DNA of 64,000 bases, taken from positions 962,589 through 1,026,588 of the forward strand of contig NC_049987.1 in NCBI RefSeq assembly GCF_000003815.2. Direction: 5' to 3'. The position numbers and the translations under genes were made by a program. The stretch's first letter is position 1. Each line of letters opens with the position of its first letter. This document shows positions 45,251 to 56,305 of this stretch, piece after piece. The notes below the pieces were generated by a model, which saw nothing but the letters and a program-made list of their open reading frames with translations, did not search any database and had not been told where the DNA came from. This DNA comes from Branchiostoma floridae. Taxonomy: Eukaryota > Chordata > Leptocardii > Amphioxiformes > Branchiostomatidae.

Positions 45251-46215
45251 TCAAGATGCAAATTGTGTTTGTCAGGTTTTAGTTTTGGATCTAGTATATT
45301 GTATGTACCTAGTTAAGAAGTAAGTTTTTATTCATACTGGACATATGATTTATTTGTCAGGTTCGTGACTAACGGAAAAGACTAGCGGAAGAGGATTTCG
45401 GCGGACTTCATGGATAAGATGCTACGTCGTTACGACAATACTACTGTACATCTTTTTGGTTGTCATTCAGATGATGACGTCATTTCGTTGCAACTTATCA
45501 TGTTTGAGTCCTGTAACTACAGATACAATGCACATTTCATCAGACTGCAATGAAGTCAGCATGACACATTTCCCAGATATGTGAGCTTTATTGTAAAACT
45601 AAAGTACAGTAAAAGAAAGTACAGTCTATTACATGCAAATGATTATATTAATTAACGTAATTACAATATGATAAGCAAAAATTGACATTACGAAAATACG
45701 TAATATGAACAAATAAATTGTGACCAAACTAAAAGTAAACTAATTTAATCCAAAGTAATATAAAGGAATGCTCTTTGTGAAGGAGGACTATGAACGTTAG
45801 TGGTGACATGTAATTTTTTTCAAGATGCAAACAATCACTAAAAGTAACATGTGACCTTACTTATTGCACTCAACTATGCTGTATGTTCAAATCAAGCACA
45901 ATAACACCCTGCAGAANNNNNNNNNNNNNNNNNNNNNNNNNNNNNNNNNNNNNNNNNNNNNNNNNNNNNNNNNNNNNNNNNNNNNNNNNNNNNNNNNNNN
46001 NNNNNNNNNNNNNNNNTAATTGAATAGATGGTAAATCAAGGCTTAATAAATTAATAAATCAACCCAGGAATCAAGGAATTCCGGAATACATGCATGCATG
46101 AATGAATGAATATTGCTAATATTATCAGGATCCACTAAAACAAGCTTCAGGGGTGAAATGCGTACATCGTTTAGGAAAAATACTTAAAGAGAATGTTTCA
46201 TAAATTTCAAAGTAT
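45171..46215 (-). repeat. Direct-duplication unit B
   Basis: Partner of 32,424-33,420. Includes a 100-N gap at 45,917-46,016 that replaces most of the A/T-rich (AATAAAT)n-like part seen in unit A. Confidence 0.85.
45917..46016. other. Assembly gap (100 N)
   Basis: Placeholder gap inside duplication unit B. Unit A has about 250-300 bp of low-complexity sequence at the equivalent place. Confidence 0.99.
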
Positions 46216-46225
46216 AACTTACGTG

Positions 46226-46712
46226 CTACACCTGCCACGGCCACGCCGGCATCCGCTCCCTGCCCCTGGTGCCCGCCAACGCCTCGTCCCGCTGCTCCCG
46301 CCGCTCCCTGGCCCTGGTGCCCGCCGACGCCTCGTCCCGCGGCTCCCGCCGCTTCCTGGCCCTGGTGCCCGCCGACGCCTCGTCCCGTTGCTCCAGCCGC
46401 TCCCTGGCCCTAGTGCCCGCCAACGCCTCGTCCCGCGGCTCCCGCCGCTTCCTGGCCCTGGTGCCCGCCGACGCCTCGTCCCGTTGCTCCCGCCGCTTCC
46501 TGGCCCTGGTGCCCGCCGACGCCTCGTCCCGCTGCTCCCGCCGCTCCCTGGCCCTGCCGCCCGCCGACGCCCGATGCTCCCTGGCCCTGGCGTCCGCTGA
46601 CGCCGACGACCGCTGCTCCCGCCGCTCCCTGGCCCCCACCGACGCCGACGCCCGCTGCTCCCTGGCCCTGGCGCCCGCTGACTCCCGCCCCAAAAGTCCC
46701 AAAACGGAGCCA
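46226..46712 (-). CDS. Arg/Glu repeat exon, gene B
   Basis: Paralogue of the exon at 33,439-33,808, with the same acceptor context (CGCCCCTCAG) and the same first 14 bases (TGGCTCCGTTTTGG). It encodes about nine 16-residue repeats of the type REQRDEASAGTRARER, rich in Arg, Glu and Ala, and ends MPAWPWQV with a stop at 46,226. Unit sequences have diverged strongly from gene A while unit length (48 bp) and charge pattern are kept, consistent with concerted turnover of each array. Predicted as an extended helix or coiled coil. Other frames are also open because the unit length is a multiple of three, so the frame call is only moderately sure. Confidence 0.4.
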
Positions 46713-46999
46713 CTGAGGGGCGAAGCTCAGCGACTGGGCCGGAGCGGGACGAGGTACGTTCCTGACAAAAAGACGAAATCATGTACTAGTTATTTTCCAC
46801 GAATACTATATTTGGCTTCTTGCTATATTGATATAAACACGTGCTTACAAGGTTTTAGAACTAGAGTTTCTCTTGAAAACGCAATGAGCCGTAAATATTA
46901 TCTATTTCAACTTTTACTGTGCCAGTATGCGGCGTTCTACCGAACAGGGTTAGCGTTTTGGTGTAACGTTTTACGAAGTTAAAACGAAATATCATTGGT

Positions 47000-49451
47000 A
47001 CATCAAATATTCACATACATCCTTGGTTTTCGGAAAGTATTTCATCTTTATGAATACCTCATTCCAAATTGTACTGCGTGATAATTAACTACATTACTAA
47101 TGACTGTCACCATACGGGCGCTTCATTAATTCAATGTAAACAAATAATATGGGCTATCAGGATCCGAAAACACATGCCAAAAGGGAGGTTATGTTACTTC
47201 ATGTACAAAATGAGCGGAGTTTCACTAGAATGTCAAAATTTGCTCACCTTTCCCTTTCCTCCCGCTCCACGGCTTATCGCTCCCTCTCGGCCACCCCCAG
47301 CCGCCGAGCTCCGCCACCCCCATGATCGTCGCTGGTGTCCATTTCCATGCTGCAACAAATTAGCTTCGTTGATTCAAATTTATATATGGTTTAGAATTGA
47401 AACGGTGCAAGATACGTGACTTTCTTTTACGTGCCAATATGCAATGTGTTGCAGAAAGGAAGCAAAGATATTGTTTTCGCCTTAAATACTTCATCAGGAA
47501 GTTTCAGTGCAAACGAAAAAACACTACAAGACAAGAAAAAAAGACTTACTCTGGTTTGTGATTCTTTGTCATCGTGGAATGAAACTTACGGACAGCGACC
47601 GTTTAGTTTGGTACCGAAACATGATTGGTCACGACAAATGTTTGTAAAAATAAAGCACATGTGTAACATTAATACGCACCTTAGACCGTAACGTAATCCC
47701 TGCCACCATTGACATCAAAACAAATTTGTCATTGTTATTTTTTTTACGCTAGAATAGACTTCAGTGACTGAAGTGCTTGCTATGCAACTGATAAAACGTA
47801 ATCATCCTAACTCTTAATTGGTTCTGAAAGCAGGTCCAAAACCTTTTCCAATGATACCTTTATGTGACGTCTTTATATCTCCTCAACCGCTAAAATAACA
47901 GACCACAATGTTAACTCATGTATATTTGTAGTAAGTGATACACACTGCTGATACATACCAAGCAGCTTGTTGTTGAAAGAATTCTTCTGTCACCTGGAAA
48001 GTTGTAATTTAGAGGATTGTCCACAAATCCGGCGGTCTTCTTCCAGAGAATTGATAACCAGATTTCGCCGAACTTCAAGACTTTGGTGCTCCATCGTGCC
48101 GGGGAAGAGTATTACCAAATAAAAATAATGATAAGAGTATACCATGTACTCACAGTCAACCAGGCTAGGCAAAGCTGCATATCGAAACAGATTTATTTCA
48201 TACACTCACACCGGAAAGCACCATGTGCTGTATCTTATCATTTTTTTAATAATGAATTGACGGTCATTTGCAATGGGAACCTTCACTATGTGGAAACCCC
48301 CAACCAATTCTCAATATTTCACATATCTGCAACCTGCTTTCAATGACAGACGCACAATAAATATCCAGACATACTGTCCTTCCACAGTTATTTGTGGCAA
48401 ACAGGTCTTCTTGTTTAAAATTAAGGGTGCCACAGTACCAAAAAAAAATATTGTCTGTGACTGCATTACAATCAGACCGAGAAGTTGAATTACTAAACTT
48501 TAGAATATTAGAATCTCATCTGGACCAAGACGCTGAAGGCAGCCAGGAGCTCAATGTCAGGAAAACCGCTCCTCCAGGTTGGTCACGATGTCGTCTAAGA
48601 AAGGCTGGTAGGTCTTAAATTGTATTAAATGAGAATAATCATTATGACATCGGTAATCTTATGAACATTGCTTTTCTGAAGAGTTGCTATGGAGATGCAG
48701 CCTCTTTACTTCCAGACATATTTTTGATTATTATTTAGGAATTCAGTTTCCCTCCATTCCCGAAACTAGTCATTATTGACTATTTACATCGTTGACGAGG
48801 TTCATCAGTCACGTATGGATACAGTTATAACAATTTTCTTCAATCAATGACTGTTTTGTAAAGGTACAGTACATACCTCCCAAATTTTCGATGTCTACCA
48901 GCAAATCTTCGTCAAGGGGAATGACCCAGTCTCAGTTCTCGCGAGAGAACCCGAGACTAGGTCAGGCTTGCGTGGATCATCTGCCCCCCCCCCCCCCCCC
49001 GTATCCTTGCGGAGAAGGGGTAGGTAGGACTTGGGCAGCTCCCAACACTCATTCCGGTTCAGCTTCGTCTCATCTAGCTGGATGTGAATGGCCATGGTGA
49101 TTTTCTACCTCTGTGTCAGGCACCTGTTTGGATGTATACAGATCCTGGTAAAATTCTTTGCATTGATTAAGATTGTCAGCTGTTTCGCTGTTTCTTCTCA
49201 GGTTGCTAACAAATGATATTTGGCCGTATATTTGCATAGGTCTATTCTTCAAAATATTACGCACAATAAAATAGGTCAAAAAGGCGAACGATACTAAAGC
49301 ATTAACCTTTTTTATTCCATAACTAAGATGATAGTAATCGAATAGCATACACGTGTATTAATTAGCATACACAATTGCACGAAATATACACAATTTTCTT
49401 GTAATTGGACATTGTGCCTGCAAATGTCCCTGGGCTGTCTGGTTCGAGTAG
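47000..49451. other. No supported gene
   Basis: A coding-like stretch at 48,480-48,615 on the plus strand (LLNFRILESHLDQDAEGSQE) ends near a possible donor, but nothing connects to it. A C17 homopolymer lies at 48,983-48,999. The remainder shows no convincing frame. Confidence 0.45.
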
Positions 49452-49861
49452 GGTTCTTCCCCTGCTGGCTCGGAGATCGGCGCTGTTTCTCACTCTGGTG
49501 CTGACAGTTCACCTTCACCGGGCAGAGGTTCCTCTGTCCCTGGTCTTGAGACAGAAAACGTAGCCATATAGTCCGGCGACTCGGCGTCCTCCGATGCTAG
49601 CAGTCAAGGTCAAAAGAATATGAGAAAAGGTAAGGCAAATGCCACACTGACTGAGATTTTCGCTAAGAGGTCGAGAGAGCATCCCGATTTTACAACAAGA
49701 GACTGAAAGACTACAAGAACATCCTTAGGAATAAGGCCACATTGCGGGAGAAAGCGTCTGAAAAGGGCATGTTTTCGAAACACCTAAAAACTTGGTATAG
49801 AAGTGTGCGCACCAGGTTGTTTAGGCTCTTAGCTATGAAGTCTGCACAAAGATATGAGTAG
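49452..49861 (+). pseudogene. MADF/Myb-SANT-like DNA-binding domain, frameshifted
   Basis: A Ser/Gly/Pro-rich lead (PAGSEIGAVSHSGADSSPSP) with one in-frame TAG runs into KGKANATLTEIFAKRSREHPDF. One missing base then shifts the frame, after which the domain continues as KRLKDYKNILRNKATLREKA and HLKTWYRSVRTRLFRLLAMK to TAG at 49,859. The three-helix pattern with conserved W and basic residues matches MADF/Myb-SANT-like domains found in transposon-associated and regulatory proteins. Broken but recognisable. Confidence 0.5.
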
Positions 49862-50288
49862 TTCACATCCAGAGACATTTGGGTAAAAACGAACCTGACG
49901 TTTCTTATAGCAGGGGTGCAGAAGCGCCCATTTGAGCATTCTCATTATAATTTGTGTAATGGTCAATCTTTTTCTTAATCATCGTTCTTATGTTTACAAT
50001 ATTTAACGTTAGTCTAAATAACAATGCCTCAGTAGTTCTTTTAAACCATCTGATCAGGCAGGCTTGTGGCAATGGATACAGTGCTATAAATAGCAAGGAA
50101 TATCAGTAATTTTTGTTAGAGCGAAAACAACAGATGTAATAAATATAGTTTATTATTGTTCGTAACCAAACAGCTGTTTATCACCGAGTAGTAAAACAAG
50201 TCACTACAGCCCCGACCTGAACAAAGTTCTTATTTCCAGGTGTTGCTAATTAATAACCCTCAGCAGGAACTCGAGGTTGCTGCTTATA

Positions 50289-50471
50289 CCCCCTCACATT
50301 AGGCGCAATTCGATCGGACGACGAGTCTGCGAGCTCTAATTTACGAGGAGGAATGACCCTGATGCCGACGAAGAAATTGCAGAGTTCCCCCTTCCCGTCA
50401 GGGTCATGCCTTCTCGTAATTTATAGCTCGCAGACTCGTCGTTCGATCGAATCGCGCCTAATGTGAGGGGG
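50289..50471. mobile_element. 183-bp MITE-like inverted repeat
   Basis: Termini CCCCCTCACATTAGGCGC and GCGCCTAATGTGAGGGGG are perfect inverses. The match extends inward about 70 bp with few mismatches (AATTCGATCG.ACGACGAGTC, CGAGCT..AATTTACGAG, ATGACCCTGA). Only ~40 bp is left as a loop. No coding capacity. Target-site duplication is unclear. Confidence 0.8.
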
Positions 50472-51462
50472 TGGGGGGGGGTGGTATTAGGAGAGACAAG
50501 GATTTGGCTCTCAAGTTTTCCAAGCTATATTTACCGTTATCAAAATATTGATGTTTTTCATCATTTGAAGAAGATATAAAAGCTGACCTAAAACGTATGT
50601 TTCCCTTCTTGAGTGGGTGCGCGCAACTGTGGTAAATTTGCAACACAATATTTTGAGGTGAACATAGAGACAGATGATTAGCGTTCTCTTCCGCGACTTT
50701 ATCTAAATCAGCAATGTTTAATACTCAAACAATAAAACCGTTTCCATGGCAATAATTATATTACCACACTTATTTTATATAAATATGATAAAGACTTTTA
50801 GGCTATGAGTTAAAGGACAGGAAAATAACAAGACATCAAAAGATTAGTTCTTTATCGCTAAAACTTGTCAAGCGATCTTTTTGAATTTTTTTGTACCGCA
50901 AAAACATTGCAGTTTGGTACGACAGAAGTAAGAAAATCGCCCATACCAACAAAACAGAGAAACCTGATGTCATCCTCTGGCTCCATTTCGTTGGCTAGCA
51001 CCTTTTTCCGAGTTTTTGCCAAGTTTGGCGGTCCACGACCCGGTAGTTCTTGCTTAAACCCCTGACCTCCCGTCAGGCTGCTGACCCGGAAGCAGCGTCA
51101 GAGCGCGCGCTTATTTCGAATTCGCTAAGACGATTTATGGACAAGGATGTCGCAGGTTGCAGCTATGTGTGCAAAGTCTACAAGAATGTTACAGGTAATT
51201 TTCGTGTTGGTAGCAATGTGTACAATGTCTATTTCAACTTCTGCCTTCATCTATGCCTCACTTTTATATACTGCAGGCACCTCCCAGCCCTTTATTTTCA
51301 TTTCAATAATTATTAATAGGGCATGCATTCCCACTTGCAAAACTATTACTTGTAGTAAAGTTTTCTTAGTTTGTAACTTATATACCTAAAAGGTTTAATC
51401 ACTTGTTTTTTTTTTTTTTTTTTCATATGACTTTGTTGCAAATACCTTAGCAAATGGCAGTA

Positions 51463-51636
51463 CAGTAGAAGACAGTTAATTGCACAACGGATTAACGCAC
51501 ACTTCTGTTAACTACACGGAATCCCAAAATCCCATACCGGTGCGGTCCAGCTAGATAGCTTCGCATTATTGCACCAGCCGGATAATTGCACGAAATTCAC
51601 TGGCAAATAGGCCGTGCAATTAAACGGCTTCTACTG
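51463..51636. mobile_element. 174-bp pogo/Tigger-type MITE with TA duplication
   Basis: Ends CAGTAGAAGACAGTTAATTGCAC and GTGCAATTAAACGGCTTCTACTG are inverted repeats with an imperfect middle, and TA flanks both sides (51,461-51,462 and 51,637-51,638). CAGTAGAA-type ends with TA target sites are typical of pogo/Tigger members of the Tc1/mariner superfamily. Confidence 0.75.
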
Positions 51637-51861
51637 TATAGTCTCTGCATGTGGTAAAGCTGACATGTCCATTACAACTTTGTTGTCTTTTTATCAAACA
51701 GTTGCCAGAAACACCAATGAGGTGGTCTATAATTTACTACAAATTAAATCAATACAGACAAACAAGACAGCACAAAAATATTTGTCTCACATGTTGACAA
51801 GTACCTTTAATAAGTTATAATTGTGTACCTAGGCCACAGCTGCTGACCCCACAGCATGAGC

Positions 51862-51932
51862 CCCCCGACCCCCCCCCCCCCCCCAGGGCAGGGAAGGCCC
51901 AAAAAGCCCAGTCTGGATAGGGTTAACAGACG
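51862..51932 (-). repeat. C-rich repeat end (TTAACCCTATC...CTGGG family)
   Basis: A C homopolymer (about 51,869-51,885) is followed by CCCAGTCTGGATAGGGTTAA, the near-exact reverse complement of the start of the repeat at 55,021. Confidence 0.65.
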
Positions 51933-53394
51933 ATTTCTAACGTAATGTTGGAAGTCCTACACGATCCTAAAAAAATTATCGCTGTGCACTTTCAAAGGGT
52001 ACCGATATGCTAAGTAGGTTTTGGATATTATTACAGATGAAACCGCACGACTGCCAATCATAATCACAATCATAGTAACATCCAGGCTGTGGTATTGTCG
52101 GTCTGTAGATGGGATTTGAATAAAAACACAAGTGTTGTTTACTTTTGGAAATGAATCAAGCAAAGAGCTCCAAAGAAAAAACCATTGTATTTTCTGTACT
52201 CTATACTCATTATTTTTCTAATTATGCGCACTCTGACTCAGACAGTCACAGACTCGCCGGCGCTCCGTGTCAGGCGCCAGGCAACCCCGGGCTGTCACTC
52301 TTGTTTCAACTTTTCCCCTTGCGTTCAGCTGGCCGACACGGGACTGCCGAAACATCAGCCTGGATATCATACCCCAACCTCAAAATATATCTTTCGTGTT
52401 GCGATAGATACTTGGGATCGGGCTGGGGTTTGGTAACCAGGCTACCGAAACATTGAAAGCCCACCTTTGGTCAAAGATAACGCCACTGCCTTACCATCGG
52501 CCACGCCCACTACGAAACCAATGAAGACATCTGAGGCGTACCGCAGTCCACCACCATGGCAACCGTCCATTATACCAACTCAACTCTGTCGTTGGCCAAA
52601 CCATATTTGGAAGGCCGTAGCCCCGGCTTGGAGTAATTTCAATTTCACCAAAGTGGACAACAAACCGACAAATCAATCTTTAATGAAGAAAATGACAAAA
52701 CTGGCGAGGATAGGACAACACCAGCGTTGAGTAACACAAATGTGTGGCAAGCTTTAAACAAACGTGGTGGCGCAACGTTTGTCTATGAAGTGATTGCAAG
52801 GCTTTCATAAATTAATGAATGGTTGGTTGGACCTGGTTGCTAACATGTTCCGCCAGGGAACCCTACCGAAATTTGCTTACTGATGCGTTGATTAGCAGAT
52901 AAGCCGGCAGTCAACAACATACAAAGGCTGAGTACTTGTCAGTCGCGGGTCACAAGCTGGTGTTAATCCCCCAATTCAATTGTTTCACAAGGGGCTTGTC
53001 ATTGCTAGAATGTCCGTCCTCCCTTTCTTTTGCCGTTCATACGTTTGCAATTCAAAACAGTCTTTGGTCAACCACTCAATGGGCATACTACCGTGCCCTT
53101 ACACGAACTACGGCCCAGAAGCTAGCTTTCCCATGATCATGAACAACCCCAAATTGCCCGGCAAGCTTGGCCAGTAACGTTACGTTGACGTTTATACCAT
53201 TAAAAATGACTGCGAGCGCAAGGTTTCCCGGTAGAAATTGGATTGCACCTATGTCGAACATAACGTTAAGAATATTAGACATGACAAACATTTTACCGCG
53301 GTGTAACTGTCCTTAGCTTGTTTTGACGGACATCTTGCGTCACTGGCTGTGTCATCAAGGAATGTTTGATTACGCAACCAAGGTCAAAGGTTCT

Positions 53395-53793
53395 ATGGCA
53401 TTAGAGAAGCAAAATGGCGGATCGCTGATTTCTCAGAACTTGAATACCGCAAAAGGGTGGCCAATACTGCAGAAACTTCGTGATATTTGCAGAACAGAGG
53501 GGTGTTATTCAACATTCAAGACCTACGGTAAGTTGTTAGTGGTAAATTGCGCTGTTATTTTTGAGTATAACTCTTTAGTATCACGGTTTTCCCAAACAAG
53601 TTAGGGAGACTGACTGTAAAAAAATATACTGTTTCTGAAGTGATCTATAATCTAAGCCTCTCTGAGTTCTCCCAGTCCATCGAGCAATTTTGGCAAGTTC
53701 TTACTTGTACTTAAAATACATGGTTTGTTTTCTGTTCCTTTTCTATAGAAAATATGTGGCAAGTGTTTGTTTTTTCCTGGATGCAGAATCAAG
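53395..53793 (+). CDS. Two-exon gene candidate, 5' end
   Basis: An ATG at 53,395 opens 44 codons (MALEKQNGGSLISQNLNT, then AKGWPILQKLRDICRTEGCY) to a GTAAGT donor after 53,527, in phase 1. A second exon at 53,749-53,793 follows a CTTTTCTATAG acceptor, is 45 bp with no stop in the matching phase, and ends at a GTATCA donor. Phase agreement and coding-like composition support a real gene start, but no domain is recognised. Later exons were not found. An upstream in-frame ATG at 53,323 is possible. Confidence 0.35.
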
Positions 53794-54344
53794 GTATCAC
53801 AGTACATGTAAAGTCATATTCATTTCTTTATTTCATAATTTCCCATTTATCTTCAAATATACAAATGCAGAAGATGCTTCAGATTGGTTGGGTTCAGTTA
53901 AGTTAAATTGTATGAGATCTCAGAATTGATTATTCACAGACATTGGATAAGTTACATAACTTGCATAAGTCAAATTTGTTATCAATAGTGTTAGCGCGCT
54001 GACTCTCAGCGCTTCAGCCAGGGTCGGGGTCTAGAGAATGTTTTGACTGAACTCACCTTGTCTTTGCTGAGGAGTCTTGAGAGAGAGGACACGCACTCGC
54101 AGACTTACGTTTTGACGGTTAAATCTAGCAGTGTTAGTAGTTGTACAAAGGCCGCCAACTAAACTGGAAAGTTCTGGTTTTATCCCCTTGTCCGAATCTT
54201 CTTAAGTGGGTCCCTTGTTGTGTCCTCAGTGAATTCCTGTGTCCTGTGGTTCTCCTCAGTTCTTGTATATTCCAAGGTGAGCTCTTAATCGTAAAACTTA
54301 GTCTGGTCTCCCGGCTACTGGCTGACTGTCCTCTGATGCCTTCT

Positions 54345-54475
54345 TCTTCTTCTTCTTCTTGGAGTACACTTGTCTCCAAGCCTAAAGTTCCTGGAGAAAT
54401 AATCTCCAGGCCTAAATTTCCTGGGGTTGATCTCCACCAGGCCCAATTTTCCTAGAGTTGATCTCCAGGCCTTTT
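54345..54475 (+). repeat. Short tandem repeats
   Basis: (CTT)n at 54,343-54,360 is followed by three to four ~33-bp units containing CTCCAGGCCTAAATTTCCTGG and variants. Confidence 0.7.
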
Positions 54476-55020
54476 CTGCCCTCTGTCTTCCTTCTGCGCG
54501 GGTGACTTCTGGGGAGTGGTGATTTGCTTCCCCCGGGGTGGTTGGCATGTGTGTTTGGCGGGAAACTTATGCAAATTGACTACCTAACCTATTTTAAGGC
54601 GGCAAGTTTAAATACAGGAATGTTGGCGCTTACAAATAGTACAATTGATATTCATACCATCCTTCCTGAACACAGGTTCATACATATCACATTCATTCAT
54701 TTCCTTTTCAATCAATTCTATAATCTGTGCTGTATACATTGTACATGGAAGTCATTAGTATGAATCAATAGCATACAACCAATACCATAAAAACAAAGTA
54801 ATATACAATTAACCTGTACATTCATATTGATATTATTTCTGACTTTCTTCATTGAGATTCTCTGTCCTGTAAAAATCTTATCCTAAAAACTATGTTATTG
54901 TAATTGGATGACCCATAACCTGCTGTACATGCTCAAACTGTTCATTAGAAACCCCTCGACGATCCACCTCAAATGTTACTTTGGCAGGATCAAACAAATG
55001 ATGTCTCCGCCTGATGCATC

Positions 55021-55880
55021 TTAACCCTATCTAGACTGGGGGGGGGGGGGGTAAAAGTGTCCGCGCCAACTTTGAACCCCTATAGCTCCCAAACGGCTTA
55101 AGCTACAACAACCAAACTTGATGAGTTTTCCTAAAATATTGTTGGCAACAATTTCCTAAAAAATTGGGGAAGTTTATGTTTTTTCGTGTTGCCATGGCAA
55201 TGGGTTTCTAACAGGCAAATTTTTCCAAAATCACTAATTTTGGTTTAAACAATGGGATTTTAAGATTTTCTTGCTAAACTAAACATCTTTTCATATATCA
55301 TTAATATCTAAGACATCTTAGTTGAACATTTATAATTAAATATTCATAAATTATGCTAGTGAGATGACGTAATTGGTCAAAATCCAAGATGGCCGACAAT
55401 ATCATGATGAAAAGTATAACAAGCTTATTTTCACTCAAATTTCATCACTAATTGGTATTTTCTTACAGAAAACATTCATTTGATCGTTTTTAATCCATTT
55501 TAGCGTTATATGTTGAAAAAAAAATGTATCTTGAAAAAATTAAGGTTGATAATCCAAGATGGCGGATAGCTAAACTACAGATGACGTCATTCTATGACGC
55601 CATTTTGACGTCGTTGCGTCGACTTTTGACAACAGAAGTCTTATAACACTTAAATATTAATAAGAAACCTTTATTGGTAACTTTTTGAGTGAGGTATTTA
55701 GGTATTATGGTAATTCCCCGTTTTAGCCAAAAATATCAATTAATGACGTCATTATTACGTCATATTACGTCGTAATGATATAAAAATTTTAGGAATTATA
55801 AAACTCGATGAGCACAACCTTTCCTGCAAATTTAATTATCATACAGTAAGCCGTTTTGAAAATACGAAGGGGGGGGGGGT
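55021..55880 (+). repeat. Interspersed repeat with TTAACCCTATCTAGACTGGGG start
   Basis: Begins TTAACCCTATCTAGACTGGG and a G homopolymer (55,041-55,052), then AT-rich text with GTTGCCATGGCAATGGGTTTC and several CCAAGATGGC and TGACGTCAT phrases. It ends near a second G run (55,868-55,879). The start matches, in reverse, the sequence at 51,862-51,932. No coding frame. This appears to be a medium-copy non-autonomous element. Confidence 0.5.
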
Positions 55881-56305
55881 CGAATGAGCCTTGGAAGTAC
55901 ACTTGCTGCAGCCGGTACACTTGCTGGTACACTTACTCTGGTAGGGGAGTTTCGTCTTCTTTTTCTGGTGATCTGTTTTCTTCTGCCTGGCTGTGCAGCT
56001 TTACCTGTACACAGTGGAGTAAGTTTAGGTCTAATACCCCTTTTAACAATATAATTCACATAAAAAAGAAGGTCGTTGCAGTGACATGCCGCAGCAAGAC
56101 TGTGTGCACACAATGTGATTGCTTTATACCCCTAGCATACGCATTTAAACCCACCCCCTTTTATTGGCACAACACAATGTGGTGCCCCAGAGCTCTCACT
56201 TGCTACTATCCTCTCTTTTCCCCCACCAAAACCTTCTCTAATCAACCCTGAATCAACTAAGTTTTTAGCTTTAAGTATCAAACCCTTGACCATAGTATCT
56301 GACAA

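Noticed and set aside
46269-46982. Plus-strand 237-residue frame
   Set aside because: Same reason: shadow of the 48-bp repeat array, which leaves all frames open.
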